Assembly (NCBI RefSeq): GCF_900637635.1
Contig: NZ_LR134383.1
Location: forward strand, 62,001-126,000
From: Legionella jordanis
GTDB taxonomy: Bacteria; Pseudomonadota; Gammaproteobacteria; Legionellales; Legionellaceae
DNA length: 64,000 nucleotides
Direction: 5' to 3'
Positions within the stretch are counted from its first letter, which is position 1, and every line of letters starts with the position of its first letter. The position numbers and the translations under genes are program-made. Under the pieces are notes generated by a model. It did no database searches. It was not told the DNA's origin and worked only from the letters and a program-made list of their open reading frames with translations. Positions 29,315 to 38,504 of the stretch are shown here, piece by piece.

Positions 29315-30420
29315 AAACTCGCTCGTCTGTCTTGCAATTGAAAGCCAAGTAAGGGTAATTCGACTTGTTTTGCTAAAGCCAATACTTTAAACAACTCACC
29401 CATCTCACTGGGTTGAAGCAGTTTTTTGGCAGCTTGGCTTGCTCGGACTGGCTCAAGATCACTTCGCTGTTCAAGCAAGCTTAGCAAACCATTAGATAGC
29501 AAAAAAGAGGCTTGACTGCTGTAACCGGCGATACGGAATCCCGCATCATGAGCTGCTTCGGCGACGTGGGTAAAATCCACGTGTGCGGTGATGTCTTGCT
29601 CGCCGACATGGATGAAAGGATTGCTGTGGCTGTGATGGCGATAATGGCACATTAGCGTGCCACTGTTGCGATCCGGATGGTAATACTCATGTCTTGGAAA
29701 ACCATAATCAAGGATAAGCATGACTCCTTGTGAAAGCATGTCGTAACATTGTTTTATCCAGTTCTCAATGAATAAATTGGCTTCCGATAAATAAGGTTTG
29801 AATGTTGCGGGAAGTGCCTGCTTGAGGTAGGTCAGCAAACGCTGATTTTGACAAGGCTTGAAACATTCTATTAACTGCTGGTTATCGTCCAGGCCCACAT
29901 GGCTCTCAAGTATACCGTCTTCAGTTTGCATGAATCGATGTACTGGCATGGCATCCAGCACTTCATTGGCAATTACAACGGCTGAAAGAGGTTTTTCCGG
30001 CCAGCGATCCAGCCAGATTACCCTTGAAAACAAATGCGGTATTTCTTGCTGAATAAGCTCCTGCTGACGATGACGAAGATTGCTACTTACCTCGAGAATA
30101 TAATAGTTCTCTGGCAAGCCATTATTGCGTTCGAGTTGGCTTAGTAAGTCTACGCAAAGCCGTCCTGAGCCTGCGCCAAATTCAAACAAAACTCCTCGAT
30201 TAAGTTGGGGGAGGATTTGCTGACATTGATTGGCAAGAGCTTGGCCAAACAAAGGGGTTAATTCAGGAGCGGTAATAAAATCACCAGCAGCTCCGAATTT
30301 TTGTAATCCGGCACTATAATAGCCATAACGTGGCTCATATAAGGCGCGCTGCATGAATTCAACAAAAAGCATATCACCTGAATGTTGGATTTGCTCACTG
30401 ATGAGAGACAAGAGATTCAT
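29311..30420 (-). CDS. MidA/NDUFAF7-family SAM-dependent methyltransferase
   Basis: The SAM-binding motif LFEFGAGSGRLCVDLL lies near residue 80, and the N-terminal segment RYGYYSAGLQKFGAAGDFITAPELTPLFG is typical of the MidA/COG1565 family. The human homologue methylates an arginine of complex I subunit NDUFS2; the bacterial substrate is unknown. The length of 369 residues is normal. It heads the minus-strand run midA, PTPS-like, priA and thioesterase, and diverges from the pteridine reductase gene with 33 bases between. Confidence 0.9.
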   Translation of the reverse strand: MNLLSLISEQIQHSGDMLFVEFMQRALYEPRYGYYSAGLQKFGAAGDFITAPELTPLFGQALANQCQQILPQLNRGVLFEFGAGSGRLCVDLLSQLERNNGLPENYYILEVSSNLRHRQQELIQQEIPHLFSRVIWLDRWPEKPLSAVVIANEVLDAMPVHRFMQTEDGILESHVGLDDNQQLIECFKPCQNQRLLTYLKQALPATFKPYLSEANLFIENWIKQCYDMLSQGVMLILDYGFPRHEYYHPDRNSGTLMCHYRHHSHSNPFIHVGEQDITAHVDFTHVAEAAHDAGFRIAGYSSQASFLLSNGLLSLLEQRSDLEPVRASQAAKKLLQPSEMGELFKVLALAKQVELPLLGFQLQDRRASL

Positions 30421-30453
30421 AGCTTATACTATTAATAAAACGGGGAACATACC

Positions 30454-31206
30454 TTGAATCTGGCGAACAAACAAGCTTTAAGGGTGGCTTTGGTGACCGG
30501 GGGTGGCCGACGCATTGGCGCGTCCATTGTTAAAGCTTTGCATGGGGCAGGTTTTGATGTGGCCATTCATTGCCATCATTCATTGCCGCAAGCAAAGGCT
30601 TTGGCGGAGCAACTGAATTTAAGGAGGGCCCACAGTGCCTGCGTCATTCAGCAAAATTTGCATGAGGCTGATGCGGCCAAGCAATTAATAGACAAAACCA
30701 TTAGCTGGAAGGGAAGGCTTGATGCCATCATTAACAATGCTTCCATGTTCGCAGCAAGCGACTTTGGAGAAGATCAGCATGAACTCTGGGAGGCTATGTT
30801 TCGGCTCAATGTCCAACTTCCCTTTCTGTTAAGTTGTGCCGCCTACCCCTTTTTAACTGTATCTAGGGGCATAATCATTAACATTACTGACATTCACGCT
30901 GAAAAGCCACTCAAAGGCTACTCTGTGTATTGTCAAACTAAGGCTGCCTTATTGATGCAAACCAAATCGTTAGCTCGCGAGTTTGCTCCGGAGATTCGCG
31001 TAAACGCTGTCGCTCCCGGTGCAATTATTTGGCCAGAGCATGAGAATGCATTAAGCCCGGACAAGCAACAGCAGATTATTGCAAGCACTCCACTTAAGCG
31101 CCATGGCAATCCAGACTTCGTTGCACAAGCAGTAATCGCTTTACTGGAAAATCCTTACATCACCGGTCAGGTTCTAAATGTTGATGGGGGAAGAAGCATT
31201 GTCTAA
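30454..31206 (+). CDS. Pteridine reductase (SDR family, FolM/PTR1-like)
   Basis: A short-chain dehydrogenase with nucleotide motif VTGGGRRIGASIV, where the arginine-rich TGxxxRxG pattern is typical of pteridine reductases. It also has NNAS and the catalytic Tyr-x3-Lys in YCQTKAAL. Such enzymes reduce dihydrofolate and pterins with NADPH. The start is TTG, preceded by GGGGA at six bases spacing; no ATG is available near the conserved N-terminus. It is divergent from midA and close to the PTPS-III-like gene, which suggests a local pterin/folate theme. thyA, which generates dihydrofolate, is 6 kb away. Confidence 0.88.
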   Translation: MNLANKQALRVALVTGGGRRIGASIVKALHGAGFDVAIHCHHSLPQAKALAEQLNLRRAHSACVIQQNLHEADAAKQLIDKTISWKGRLDAIINNASMFAASDFGEDQHELWEAMFRLNVQLPFLLSCAAYPFLTVSRGIIINITDIHAEKPLKGYSVYCQTKAALLMQTKSLAREFAPEIRVNAVAPGAIIWPEHENALSPDKQQQIIASTPLKRHGNPDFVAQAVIALLENPYITGQVLNVDGGRSIV

Positions 31207-31469
31207 TTGCGGCATAAATTGTTTCTAAATGCGCTCAGTGCTCCCTCCCTACAGAACTATGCACAAACTTATCCACAGAAATTGTGGATAAGAAACCACT
31301 GGTTAATCGTCATAATGCTAAGGAAAATAAGGATTTTTTGAGGAAAGAAGGAAAACAGTAAAATGAAATTTGAAAATTTATCCACAGATAATTTTTCAGG
31401 AGAAACATTTACTGGGTCGAAAATCATAGCTTATAAAATTCTAAAAAAACAGTCTTGACAGAGTCTTTT
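31207..31469. other. Non-coding gap with three perfect DnaA boxes and AT-rich flank
   Basis: The convergent stops of the pteridine reductase and the Dus gene leave 263 bases without an ORF. TTATCCACA occurs at 31269-31277 (plus), 31283-31291 (minus, as TGTGGATAA) and 31378-31386 (plus). The first two form an inverted pair with a five-base spacer. The rest is AT-rich, with A/T runs at 31318-31345 and 31430-31475. Three perfect consensus nine-mers in 118 bases are far above chance. The site could be the origin of replication, a DnaA-titration site or a regulatory element. Confidence 0.6.
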
Positions 31470-32465
31470 TTAAAAGAAAACTATTTGTTTTAAGAACCGT
31501 TCAATACTGCTTAAGCAGTCCAGTGCATAAAATTGCTGCAGCTGCTCTGCACTGAGCCAAGGTTTAAAATAGTATCGAAACAAGGATTTGCTCTGCAGCA
31601 TGGCCTTGTAATCGTCTTCGAGGTCAGCCAATGCCTGCAGGTGCGACAGAAAAAGGTTTTTTAAAGTTGTTTCATCCACTGTAATTTTTTCTGAATTCAG
31701 CAATTCCTGGTAAAGCCAAGGCTTTCCGGTACCCGCACGACTAATCATATAAGCATCGCAGCCGCTTTCATGTTGCGCCGTTGCAAGACTTGCTTGATCA
31801 GCAATGTCACCGTTGGCAATAACGGGAATGTTGAGAATTTGTTTTATCCTGGCTATCTGCTGAAGATTAACCGGTTGGTCGTAATCTTGTGTCCAATGCC
31901 GACCATGAACAATAAGGGCATCGGCGCCAGCTTCCTCGATTTGTTTTGCCAGCTGCGTGTCTGCTAAATCTCCTTGAAGGCGGATTTTAACGGTTAAAGG
32001 AATTGAAATACGGTTCCTGACTGCAGCAACAATCTGGCAGAGTTTTGATGGTTCGGCAAGCAATGCACTTCCAGCCCCTTTTTTGCGAATTTTAGGTTTT
32101 GGACAGCCGCAATTGAGGTCAATGAGATCAGCCCCAAGGGCTTCCAGACGAACAGCAGCTTGGGCCATGAGCTGGGGATCGCTGCCAGCTATTTGATAGC
32201 AAAGAAGTTTTTCTTGTTCTGCACGAAAAAGATAACGAGAATGACCGTGATGCTTGTATAATACATCGTGAGCTGAGAGCATTTCAGTAACGCAGTAAGC
32301 CGGTGCCTGGTAGTGCGAGAATAACGCACGAAAAGGGGCGCAGCTGAAACCAGCCAAAGGACCCTGAATAAGACGACTCGCTAAATTAAGGTTTCCCAGC
32401 TGAAAAGGCTTTTGAAAAAGGCGGGTCATGGTTGAATTTCTATCAGTCATTTTGGGCAGCTGCAT
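31470..32465 (-). CDS. tRNA-dihydrouridine synthase (Dus family)
   Basis: Dus flavoenzymes reduce uridines in tRNA D-loops with NADPH and FMN. The catalytic cysteine segment LNCGCPKPKIRKKGAGSALL is present near residue 117, together with TVKIRL, HGR and IANGDI of the TIM barrel. The 331 residues fit DusB/DusC better than DusA; the exact subfamily is not settled. The start is uncertain: ATGs at 32450 and 32429 are also in frame, none with a strong ribosome site, and the one at 32429 (MTRLFQKPF) best matches family N-termini. Confidence 0.88.
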   Translation of the reverse strand: MQLPKMTDRNSTMTRLFQKPFQLGNLNLASRLIQGPLAGFSCAPFRALFSHYQAPAYCVTEMLSAHDVLYKHHGHSRYLFRAEQEKLLCYQIAGSDPQLMAQAAVRLEALGADLIDLNCGCPKPKIRKKGAGSALLAEPSKLCQIVAAVRNRISIPLTVKIRLQGDLADTQLAKQIEEAGADALIVHGRHWTQDYDQPVNLQQIARIKQILNIPVIANGDIADQASLATAQHESGCDAYMISRAGTGKPWLYQELLNSEKITVDETTLKNLFLSHLQALADLEDDYKAMLQSKSLFRYYFKPWLSAEQLQQFYALDCLSSIERFLKQIVFF

Positions 32466-32520
32466 TATAGGTTAATTGACCCTTTTTTTTAATTGAATTA
32501 AGTGAGTAAAAAATATCATT

Positions 32521-32961
32521 ATGGATAAAAAAAGTCTTTCCCCATTGGAACTGATAAAAATTGCCACGGAACATGCTTACTGCGCACAGCATCTGCTGCA
32601 GCAAAATGCCGAGGTTGCAGGTTCTGGGCATGAAATGGTTGATGCTTTAATGCCCATTGCTTCACTCATGTATACTGCCTTTGAATTAACACTAAAAGCT
32701 TGTTTATTGCAGGATCACAAAAAAATTGGACCGCCAAAACGGCTGATGGAATTGGTGGACCTAAACAGTGAACTGGACATGTCGGCTCAAGACAAACAAT
32801 TGATTAAAAGCCTGGCCAAGCAACAAGCTTTCCGCAAAGGTTTGGATTATGAGCTTTGGGATGATCGTCAACAATTGCATGTGTTTTGCAGCCAAATTCT
32901 GGACGTGTATGAGCGCTTGCAGCATTTAATTCCCATCGAGTTGCAGAAAATTTATCAATGA
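32521..32961 (+). CDS. Small helical protein, possibly HEPN-like
   Basis: A 146-residue, all-helical protein. The stretch ALMPIASLMYTAFELTLKA followed by a linker and a C-terminal helix pair resembles HEPN-domain proteins in pattern, but the Rx4-6H nuclease motif is absent. No neighbouring nucleotidyltransferase partner was found. It is divergent from the Dus gene and its stop overlaps the end of the convergent membrane protein gene by seven bases. The functional call is weak; the gene itself looks real. Confidence 0.6.
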   Translation: MDKKSLSPLELIKIATEHAYCAQHLLQQNAEVAGSGHEMVDALMPIASLMYTAFELTLKACLLQDHKKIGPPKRLMELVDLNSELDMSAQDKQLIKSLAKQQAFRKGLDYELWDDRQQLHVFCSQILDVYERLQHLIPIELQKIYQ

Positions 32962-34634
32962 CTCTTGGGGGAGCTTAGCTGTGAAAGAAAGCGAACCTCT
33001 CCCGCATGGGAAGGGTCTGGCCAGGCTAGAACAAAGTCACAATCTGTTGCTTTCTCTGTGGCAGTCGCAACAATCGGGTTCGGCATAAAAAAATATTTAA
33101 GCGGCATTAGCAGTTGGAATTCAGGTTTTGGTGGATTGACTAAGCAAAGGGTCCACAATGGCTTTGTCGCTTGTGCAATCTCGTTATTAATGATTTCTTT
33201 CAGCTCATAAAGTTGATGAGGATGGTAAAATCTATGTTCTCGCTCAATTCGACCCGCAATCAAAAACAAAAGGCTAAGCCCGAGGCTGATTACGGATAAT
33301 GCTTTACCCCTCCTTTGAAACGTGTCCTCTGGTACCGAATCCAGGGTTAAAAAAATAAGCATGCAAAGCCAGGGAAGGCACAGCATATTAAAATAGCGGT
33401 GAAAAGACAGGACTTCGATGGTGCTATGGCCAAGATCAAAGGCGATAGCCTCCAAAGCAAACAACATCAAGAGATAAATCGCGGCAAAGAGGGTAAAAAC
33501 CGCCATTAGATTGCGAATGTTTTTTTTCGAATTTACATCCTGGCTTAGACGATAGGCTAAGCCAAAAAGGATTATATAAATGGCAAGATAGGGGAGTTTA
33601 AGCAGGTAATCGAAGTTCGCCAGTAAAATTGCTTTCAGATAAAGCCATTGTGCCGGCTGATAATAGCTATTAAACGGGTTAAAGACTAAGCTTGCGCTAT
33701 GTAGACTTAATTGCGGTGCAAAACTGTGAAAATGCTGTGCCTGAATATAGTGTTGCCATAGCAGTTTGTTCCCTAATACAGCAAGAGTTGCGGCGACGGC
33801 GATGACAACCGTCTTGCGGCTTTTTTTCCTCACAAGCAACAAAGAAATGGCAAGAAAAGCAAAAAACAGCCCAATTTCTTTCATCAAAGAAAGAAACACA
33901 ATGGGCAAAAAAACTTCTTTTGTGGCCTCTTTTTTATAAATTAACCAGCAAATGGCAAATAGATAGGCCGCCACATAAGCATCAACCTCCATGCGCGCAA
34001 AAACGCTTCCATAGGAAAAGCTGAATACAATTTCAAAAATACATAAATAAAGAATGGAGCGCAGCAATCGTTTAGGCTCAAAAACAATGAGTAAAGCTGC
34101 AATGAAAATGAGGGATTGTGCAAAATAGCCCAGATGCTGAGAATATTGGTTGGCGAGGCGGAAAAGCAGGTAATGAAAACCAGCCATTCCTGGAACATAG
34201 CTTAAGAAATTCGCATGAATGTAGTTATCACTGGTCGGGAGCCGATTGAAAACAAATAAGTATTTGCTTATGACCCCCCAATAAGAAAAGTCATCAATAC
34301 TCCTGAATTTAAGGCCGAGTGTAATAGCAAAGCTAATGACAGCCAGAAGCAGAAAACAAGCAATGCTTAAAGCATCTTCCTTATCAAAAGGTTTCTGTGA
34401 CAGTTTACCCAGTAGGGCAATCAGAAAAATGGAAAACCCGCTGGCTAAAAGGCTGGCGGCAAGCCACGCAGGGGCAGCTGAAAAAAAACCATAAAAGATG
34501 GTAATGCTTAAAAAAGCAATGGCATTGAACAGCCCTACAGAAAAACTACTGTTTAAGATTTTTTTAAATACAAAAGCCCAACCCATTACAATCAGGCAAA
34601 ATATGAAACAAAGTAGGACTATCATTCTGCTCAC
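32955..34634 (-). CDS. Predicted GT-C-fold membrane glycosyltransferase
   Basis: The 559-residue protein has about 13 transmembrane helices. A short loop after the first few helices carries acidic residues (RSIDDFSYWGVISKYLF), and a following loop reads YVPGMAGFHYLLF. This fits large GT-C enzymes that take sugars from polyprenyl phosphates. The C-terminal 60 residues are a soluble periplasmic tail. It is divergent from the GT2-GtrA gene at 34773, which probably makes such a polyprenyl-phosphate sugar. The acceptor (lipopolysaccharide, protein or other glycan) is not known. Family membership is inferred from topology and loops. Confidence 0.68.
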   Translation of the reverse strand: MSRMIVLLCFIFCLIVMGWAFVFKKILNSSFSVGLFNAIAFLSITIFYGFFSAAPAWLAASLLASGFSIFLIALLGKLSQKPFDKEDALSIACFLLLAVISFAITLGLKFRSIDDFSYWGVISKYLFVFNRLPTSDNYIHANFLSYVPGMAGFHYLLFRLANQYSQHLGYFAQSLIFIAALLIVFEPKRLLRSILYLCIFEIVFSFSYGSVFARMEVDAYVAAYLFAICWLIYKKEATKEVFLPIVFLSLMKEIGLFFAFLAISLLLVRKKSRKTVVIAVAATLAVLGNKLLWQHYIQAQHFHSFAPQLSLHSASLVFNPFNSYYQPAQWLYLKAILLANFDYLLKLPYLAIYIILFGLAYRLSQDVNSKKNIRNLMAVFTLFAAIYLLMLFALEAIAFDLGHSTIEVLSFHRYFNMLCLPWLCMLIFLTLDSVPEDTFQRRGKALSVISLGLSLLFLIAGRIEREHRFYHPHQLYELKEIINNEIAQATKPLWTLCLVNPPKPEFQLLMPLKYFFMPNPIVATATEKATDCDFVLAWPDPSHAGEVRFLSQLSSPKSH

Positions 34635-34772
34635 AGCTATTCATGTGGTAATTGGCAGGCTCAGCAGATTCTAATCGCAAACAGGGGAGCCAAGCCGGGA
34701 AAAAACCTGTATGCTTACCTTATTTGCCTAAGATTTGCAAAGGCTTGTACAGCCATACAGGATGCTATTGCC

Positions 34773-35819
34773 ATGTTGGCCAATTATCCAGTTTTAATAA
34801 TTCCTGCTTATAACCCGGATAGGAGACTTCTGCAATTGTTGCAGGCGCATAGACAATTAAAATGTCCACAGCCTTGCATTATCGTTGATGATGGCTCAAA
34901 AGCTGAGTGCCAATCTTTGTTTCAGGAGTTTGAACAGCTAGGATGCATTGTATTGTCTCACCCAAAAAATTTGGGAAAAGGCGCTGCACTCAAAACCGCC
35001 ATGAATTATTACCTCGAAAGGTTGTCTGAGTCTTTTCCTGGAGTGATTACTGCTGATGCGGATGGCCAACATAGTCTTGAGGACATTTTACTTCTGAGCC
35101 AAAAATTCCGCGAAGAACCATTAAAACTCCATCTTGGCGTACGTCGACTCGGAAACAAAGAAGTGCCCTTTCGCAGCCGATTTGGTAATAACCTGACCAA
35201 ATTCTTGTTTAATTTACTTACAGGAAGTCAAATTACGGACACCCAAACGGGTTTAAGAGCCATTCCCCTGGAATTAACTCAATATTTAGTTGCCAATTCC
35301 GGTTCCCGATATGAATTTGAGTTTGAAATGTTTTTTACCGCCAGGGAGCATCATATCCCAATTCAAGAAACACTTATTGACACCATCTACATTGAGAACA
35401 ATAAAGGCTCACATTTCCACCCTGTATGGGATTCTTTGCGGATCTATTTCATCTTTTTACGTTTTTGCTCGGCATCAATGTGTTCTTTCCTGCTGGATTT
35501 TGGTCTGTTCTCAATGTTTTATTATTTTTCAGCTAAGCCAGCATGGTCGGTTTTTACAGCAAGATTAATTTCTTCGCCAGTCAATTTTTTTCTTAACAAG
35601 AATATTTCCTTCAGATCGAATAAAAAATTGCTGCCTGCGAGTATGCAGTATTTCACTCTGGTAATCGCAACGGTTATTCTTTCGTACTATCTGATGATCG
35701 GGATTAACTCTCTTGGTATAAATCTTTATATCAGTAAGATAGTGGCAGAAAGCTTAATTTATTTATTCAGTTTTGCAGTTCAATATTTGCTGATTTTTAC
35801 CAGGAAAAGAGATTTTTAA
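34773..35819 (+). CDS. GT2 glycosyltransferase fused to GtrA-like membrane domain
   Basis: Residues 1-220 are a GT2 domain of the dolichyl-phosphate-mannose synthase type: the start VLIIPAYNPD, IIVDDGS, the DXD-like ADADGQHS and the acceptor segment GSRYEFEFEM. Residues 225-345 form four transmembrane helices of the GtrA family (FLLDFGLFSMFYYF, SPVNFFLNKNISF). Such fusions make polyprenyl-phosphate sugar and flip it across the inner membrane. The divergent GT-C gene is the likely user. AGGAT lies before the ATG. Confidence 0.87.
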   Translation: MLANYPVLIIPAYNPDRRLLQLLQAHRQLKCPQPCIIVDDGSKAECQSLFQEFEQLGCIVLSHPKNLGKGAALKTAMNYYLERLSESFPGVITADADGQHSLEDILLLSQKFREEPLKLHLGVRRLGNKEVPFRSRFGNNLTKFLFNLLTGSQITDTQTGLRAIPLELTQYLVANSGSRYEFEFEMFFTAREHHIPIQETLIDTIYIENNKGSHFHPVWDSLRIYFIFLRFCSASMCSFLLDFGLFSMFYYFSAKPAWSVFTARLISSPVNFFLNKNISFRSNKKLLPASMQYFTLVIATVILSYYLMIGINSLGINLYISKIVAESLIYLFSFAVQYLLIFTRKRDF

Positions 35820-35981
35820 TGCATCCAACGATAAACCACAGCAAACGCCATAAATCTTACTGCTGTATGGTTGCCCCAGATTATGGCTACAATGGTTGCA
35901 TTACTAAAACCTGTAACGCAAGGGTGGCAGGATAAGCTAGAAGAGTGGCCGGATTATAAATCTTTTGCCAGCCATATGAAT

Positions 35982-37169
35982 CTAGATTGTCTTTTCCATA
36001 GAGGGTATGTTTTCTTCCAATCCATCCAAAATACCGCCCGCAGCACAAAGGCTTTCTGCAAACACGTTTAATGTCCTATAAGATTCTGTTTTATTATTGA
36101 AAAAAGTTCCGATATAGCCCCGTGTGGAATAAATTTCGGTACATACAGCAGGTATAACAGTAAGTCCAGCGATAATACCAGCCATTCCTTTTAGGCACAG
36201 GAGAAGTGCTTTCAATACAGGGTTTAATTCATTATACCATTTAGCCCAGCCACGGAATTTGGCAAACTCATCTTTAGAATTTTCTATTGCATCCAGACAA
36301 GTTTGCTTAAACTGTTTAAAACTGGTTTGTGAAACAGGATTGTTAAAAAATTGATCACGAGCCTCAATCAATGTAGAACGTAATAGCTGGGCAATATCCG
36401 CTACCTTTGAATAACTGGGATCATAATCCTCATTCTGCATTCCATTGTCGTAAGCTTCCCTACCCTTATCAATTAACGCATGCAATTTATAGTTTAACCT
36501 GGTTAGCAAGCGATTAAATTTACGTTCTTCCTCTGATATTGCCAACATCGCTTGAAATTGTTCTTCAGCTTGCGGCAATGCCTTTTGAATCGCATTTTCA
36601 TCAAAATGTGCCGTTAAATGAGAGCTAACTTCATCGGCTAAACGATCTACTAAAATTGAGAGCCTTTCATCAGTGATTTTATAAAGATTCAGTTTTAATC
36701 GCAGTAAAAGAAGAGATTCCAGATTAAATTCCGATAAATCACCTGCTGCCGCAAACAAGGAAGAAGACGTGATGGCCTTTTCAATATCTTCGTCTGTGAT
36801 AATAACTGCATAAATTGTTTTATAAATATTGTAAAACCGGTGTTCATCATCGGAAGAACTGTTTGGGTATTTATCTTCTATGGCCCTAACAATATTGGCA
36901 ATTTGGATTAGTTCTGGATTTGACGTAGACGGCTCGCAATCCCAAAGGCCGAATTCCAGGCTTGAGCGCTTCTTACCATCTTCAAAGACCATGTTGCTTG
37001 TATGGCCTGGGCGAAAGACGCATTTGAGGGCCTTGCCTTGCAAGGGATGCAATGCACCCACTGATTCGAGTACCATGTACTCAATGATGTCAAATTCTTG
37101 AAGTTGTTCTTCTGGGTACAATAAACCGGCTTGGCGCAAGCGTTTATTGATGAGCTTATATAATGGCAT
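35982..37169 (-). CDS. 395-residue helical protein with C-terminal hydrophobic region, effector candidate
   Basis: No homologous family is recognised. The N-terminal 140 residues are mixed alpha/beta, and residues 140-310 are helical with coiled-coil character. About 320-345 form one hydrophobic stretch (LKALLLCLKGMAGIIAGLT), followed by a 50-residue polar tail ending in EENIPSMEKTI. There is no signal peptide. The segment KCVFRPGHTSNMVFEDG and the overall layout resemble Legionella-specific proteins. A glutamate-containing tail after a hydrophobic segment suggests a Dot/Icm substrate. It is monocistronic. Confidence 0.7.
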   Translation of the reverse strand: MPLYKLINKRLRQAGLLYPEEQLQEFDIIEYMVLESVGALHPLQGKALKCVFRPGHTSNMVFEDGKKRSSLEFGLWDCEPSTSNPELIQIANIVRAIEDKYPNSSSDDEHRFYNIYKTIYAVIITDEDIEKAITSSSLFAAAGDLSEFNLESLLLLRLKLNLYKITDERLSILVDRLADEVSSHLTAHFDENAIQKALPQAEEQFQAMLAISEEERKFNRLLTRLNYKLHALIDKGREAYDNGMQNEDYDPSYSKVADIAQLLRSTLIEARDQFFNNPVSQTSFKQFKQTCLDAIENSKDEFAKFRGWAKWYNELNPVLKALLLCLKGMAGIIAGLTVIPAVCTEIYSTRGYIGTFFNNKTESYRTLNVFAESLCAAGGILDGLEENIPSMEKTI

Positions 37170-37418
37170 TTATTGGCTCAAAATGGCTATTCAGGGTTAA
37201 ATTATATCTAGATAGCCTTAACTTAAAATTAAGTGCTCCCATAGAACGGTTATTTATGAAATTATCTCGAGATGAGAAGGAGATAATAATTGCAAAGCCC
37301 CTAGGCTTTTCCACCCCTAGTGTTTTCAAAACTTATAATCGAGAACATCAGCCCCGGAATATGACTGCTATTGTTCCACCAATAAATTTTTAAAAATAGC
37401 AAACTAGGCTCAGGAATA

Positions 37419-37694
37419 TTAATTCGGATTGATTAACTGCAGGAAATAAGCAAAATGCGGGTATTCCTTGCAACATCGATCCAATTGCTTCTTGCCAGTT
37501 GCTTTCACAATGCAGCGAGCGTTAGGGGCGAAATCGATAAGAGTGGATACGATTGCATTATCAGGAGCATTCCTTTCAAGCAATTGCCTGACTTGGGAGT
37601 CAATAAGTTGAATGAATTCTTTTTCATGTTCTGACAAATTTGAGCATGAAGAAACCTGCAGTGTGCTGCCACTGCGATCATGTGTCTTTCTCAT
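37419..37694 (-). CDS. Small hypothetical protein
   Basis: A 91-residue soluble protein with an amphipathic helix at residues 20-45 and four cysteines in the C-terminal half (RCIV, RCCK). Nothing is recognised. Coding appears more likely than for the opposite frame because the composition is balanced, but it lacks a strong ribosome site, so it could be spurious. Confidence 0.45.
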   Translation of the reverse strand: MRKTHDRSGSTLQVSSCSNLSEHEKEFIQLIDSQVRQLLERNAPDNAIVSTLIDFAPNARCIVKATGKKQLDRCCKEYPHFAYFLQLINPN

Positions 37695-37868
37695 AAATTA
37701 AATAATGGGCGGGCGCATTTCAACCACAAGATGATTTTCCAGGAGTGTTCTCATAAAATGATAAATGTCCATGCATTGAATTGGGTTGAAAGCTGCATAC
37801 CAGCTTGTTTGAATACAGGAGCAGTTGTTATGGTTGTGGCTATGGTTTGCGACGGGGCGAAGCGAGTA

Positions 37869-37887
37869 GTCTATCTTTTAGATAGAC
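37869..37887. repeat. Short perfect hairpin near the end of the cold-shock gene
   Basis: GTCTATCT and AGATAGAC are separated by TTT, 43 bases beyond the cold-shock stop codon on its downstream side. It may help end that transcript, but no long T-run follows on the minus strand. Confidence 0.4.
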
Positions 37888-37929
37888 CACCGCCTCAACA
37901 GAAAAGATACTGTTAAATCAACATGTAAT

Positions 37930-38139
37930 TTAAATGACAGTTATATTCTCTGCCTGAAGGCCTTTTGCACCTTGGGTGACTACGAATTGTACTCTTTGAC
38001 CTTCGGCAAGGGTTTTAAAACCAGGGCTTGAAATTTCTTTAAAGTGAGCAAATACATCCGGACCGGAATCTTGCTCGATAAAACCAAATCCTTTGGCATC
38101 GTTAAACCATTTAACAACTCCACATACTGTTTTAGACAT
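37930..38139 (-). CDS. Cold-shock domain protein (CspA family)
   Basis: Cold-shock proteins bind single-stranded RNA/DNA and melt mRNA structure. Both nucleic-acid-binding motifs are present: RNP1 as KGFGFIEQ and RNP2 as DVFAHFKEI. An in-frame ATG lies 20 codons upstream (38199), but AAGGA five bases before the ATG at 38139 sets the start at [12 protein letters not shown], giving 69 residues as in CspA. Temperature or growth-phase control is likely for the family, but no cold-box was identified in the leader. Confidence 0.93.
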   Translation of the reverse strand: MSKTVCGVVKWFNDAKGFGFIEQDSGPDVFAHFKEISSPGFKTLAEGQRVQFVVTQGAKGLQAENITVI

Positions 38140-38199
38140 ATACATCCTTAAGATTTTATTTAAAATACCTTTACAGGCGACTTTAGCGGGAAAGGTCAA

Positions 38200-38504
38200 G
38201 AATTAAAAACTACAGAACGAAGGATTAAGTAAATATTAAACAACGATTTGAAGAGTATTAAATTTAGACATTTTTCTAGCTGGCTTCAGCATACTACTAT
38301 TTTTCCAAACAAGCAAACTTTAGTTTAACAATCCTGTTCATCTTTAACTATTTTATAAACTCAACGCAATGACCTGGGTAGCTTAGCCATCAAAAATTTT
38401 GCATAACAAATATACAATGGTTGGCCTCTGGGTTTAAAACATTACTGTCATGCACTTACTTTACATAGATTGACTAAGAAGTTGATTGAACCCCATTTAA
38501 ATGC
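38200..38504. other. AT-rich gap upstream of the cold-shock gene
   Basis: No ORF, tRNA-like fold or repeat is seen here. The right half of the cold-shock gene promoter must lie at its left end. The rest leads into the degraded coding remnant at 38505-38918. Confidence 0.4.

Noticed and set aside
35871-36071. 66-codon frame with protein-like stretch at the GT2 gene end
   Set aside because: It overlaps the 3' end of the well-supported minus-strand gene at 35982 and has no ribosome site. It may be a remnant but cannot be supported.
37680-37916. 78-codon plus-strand frame
   Set aside because: Its end is formed by a hairpin and it overlaps the start of the minus-strand gene at 37694; composition is not protein-like.
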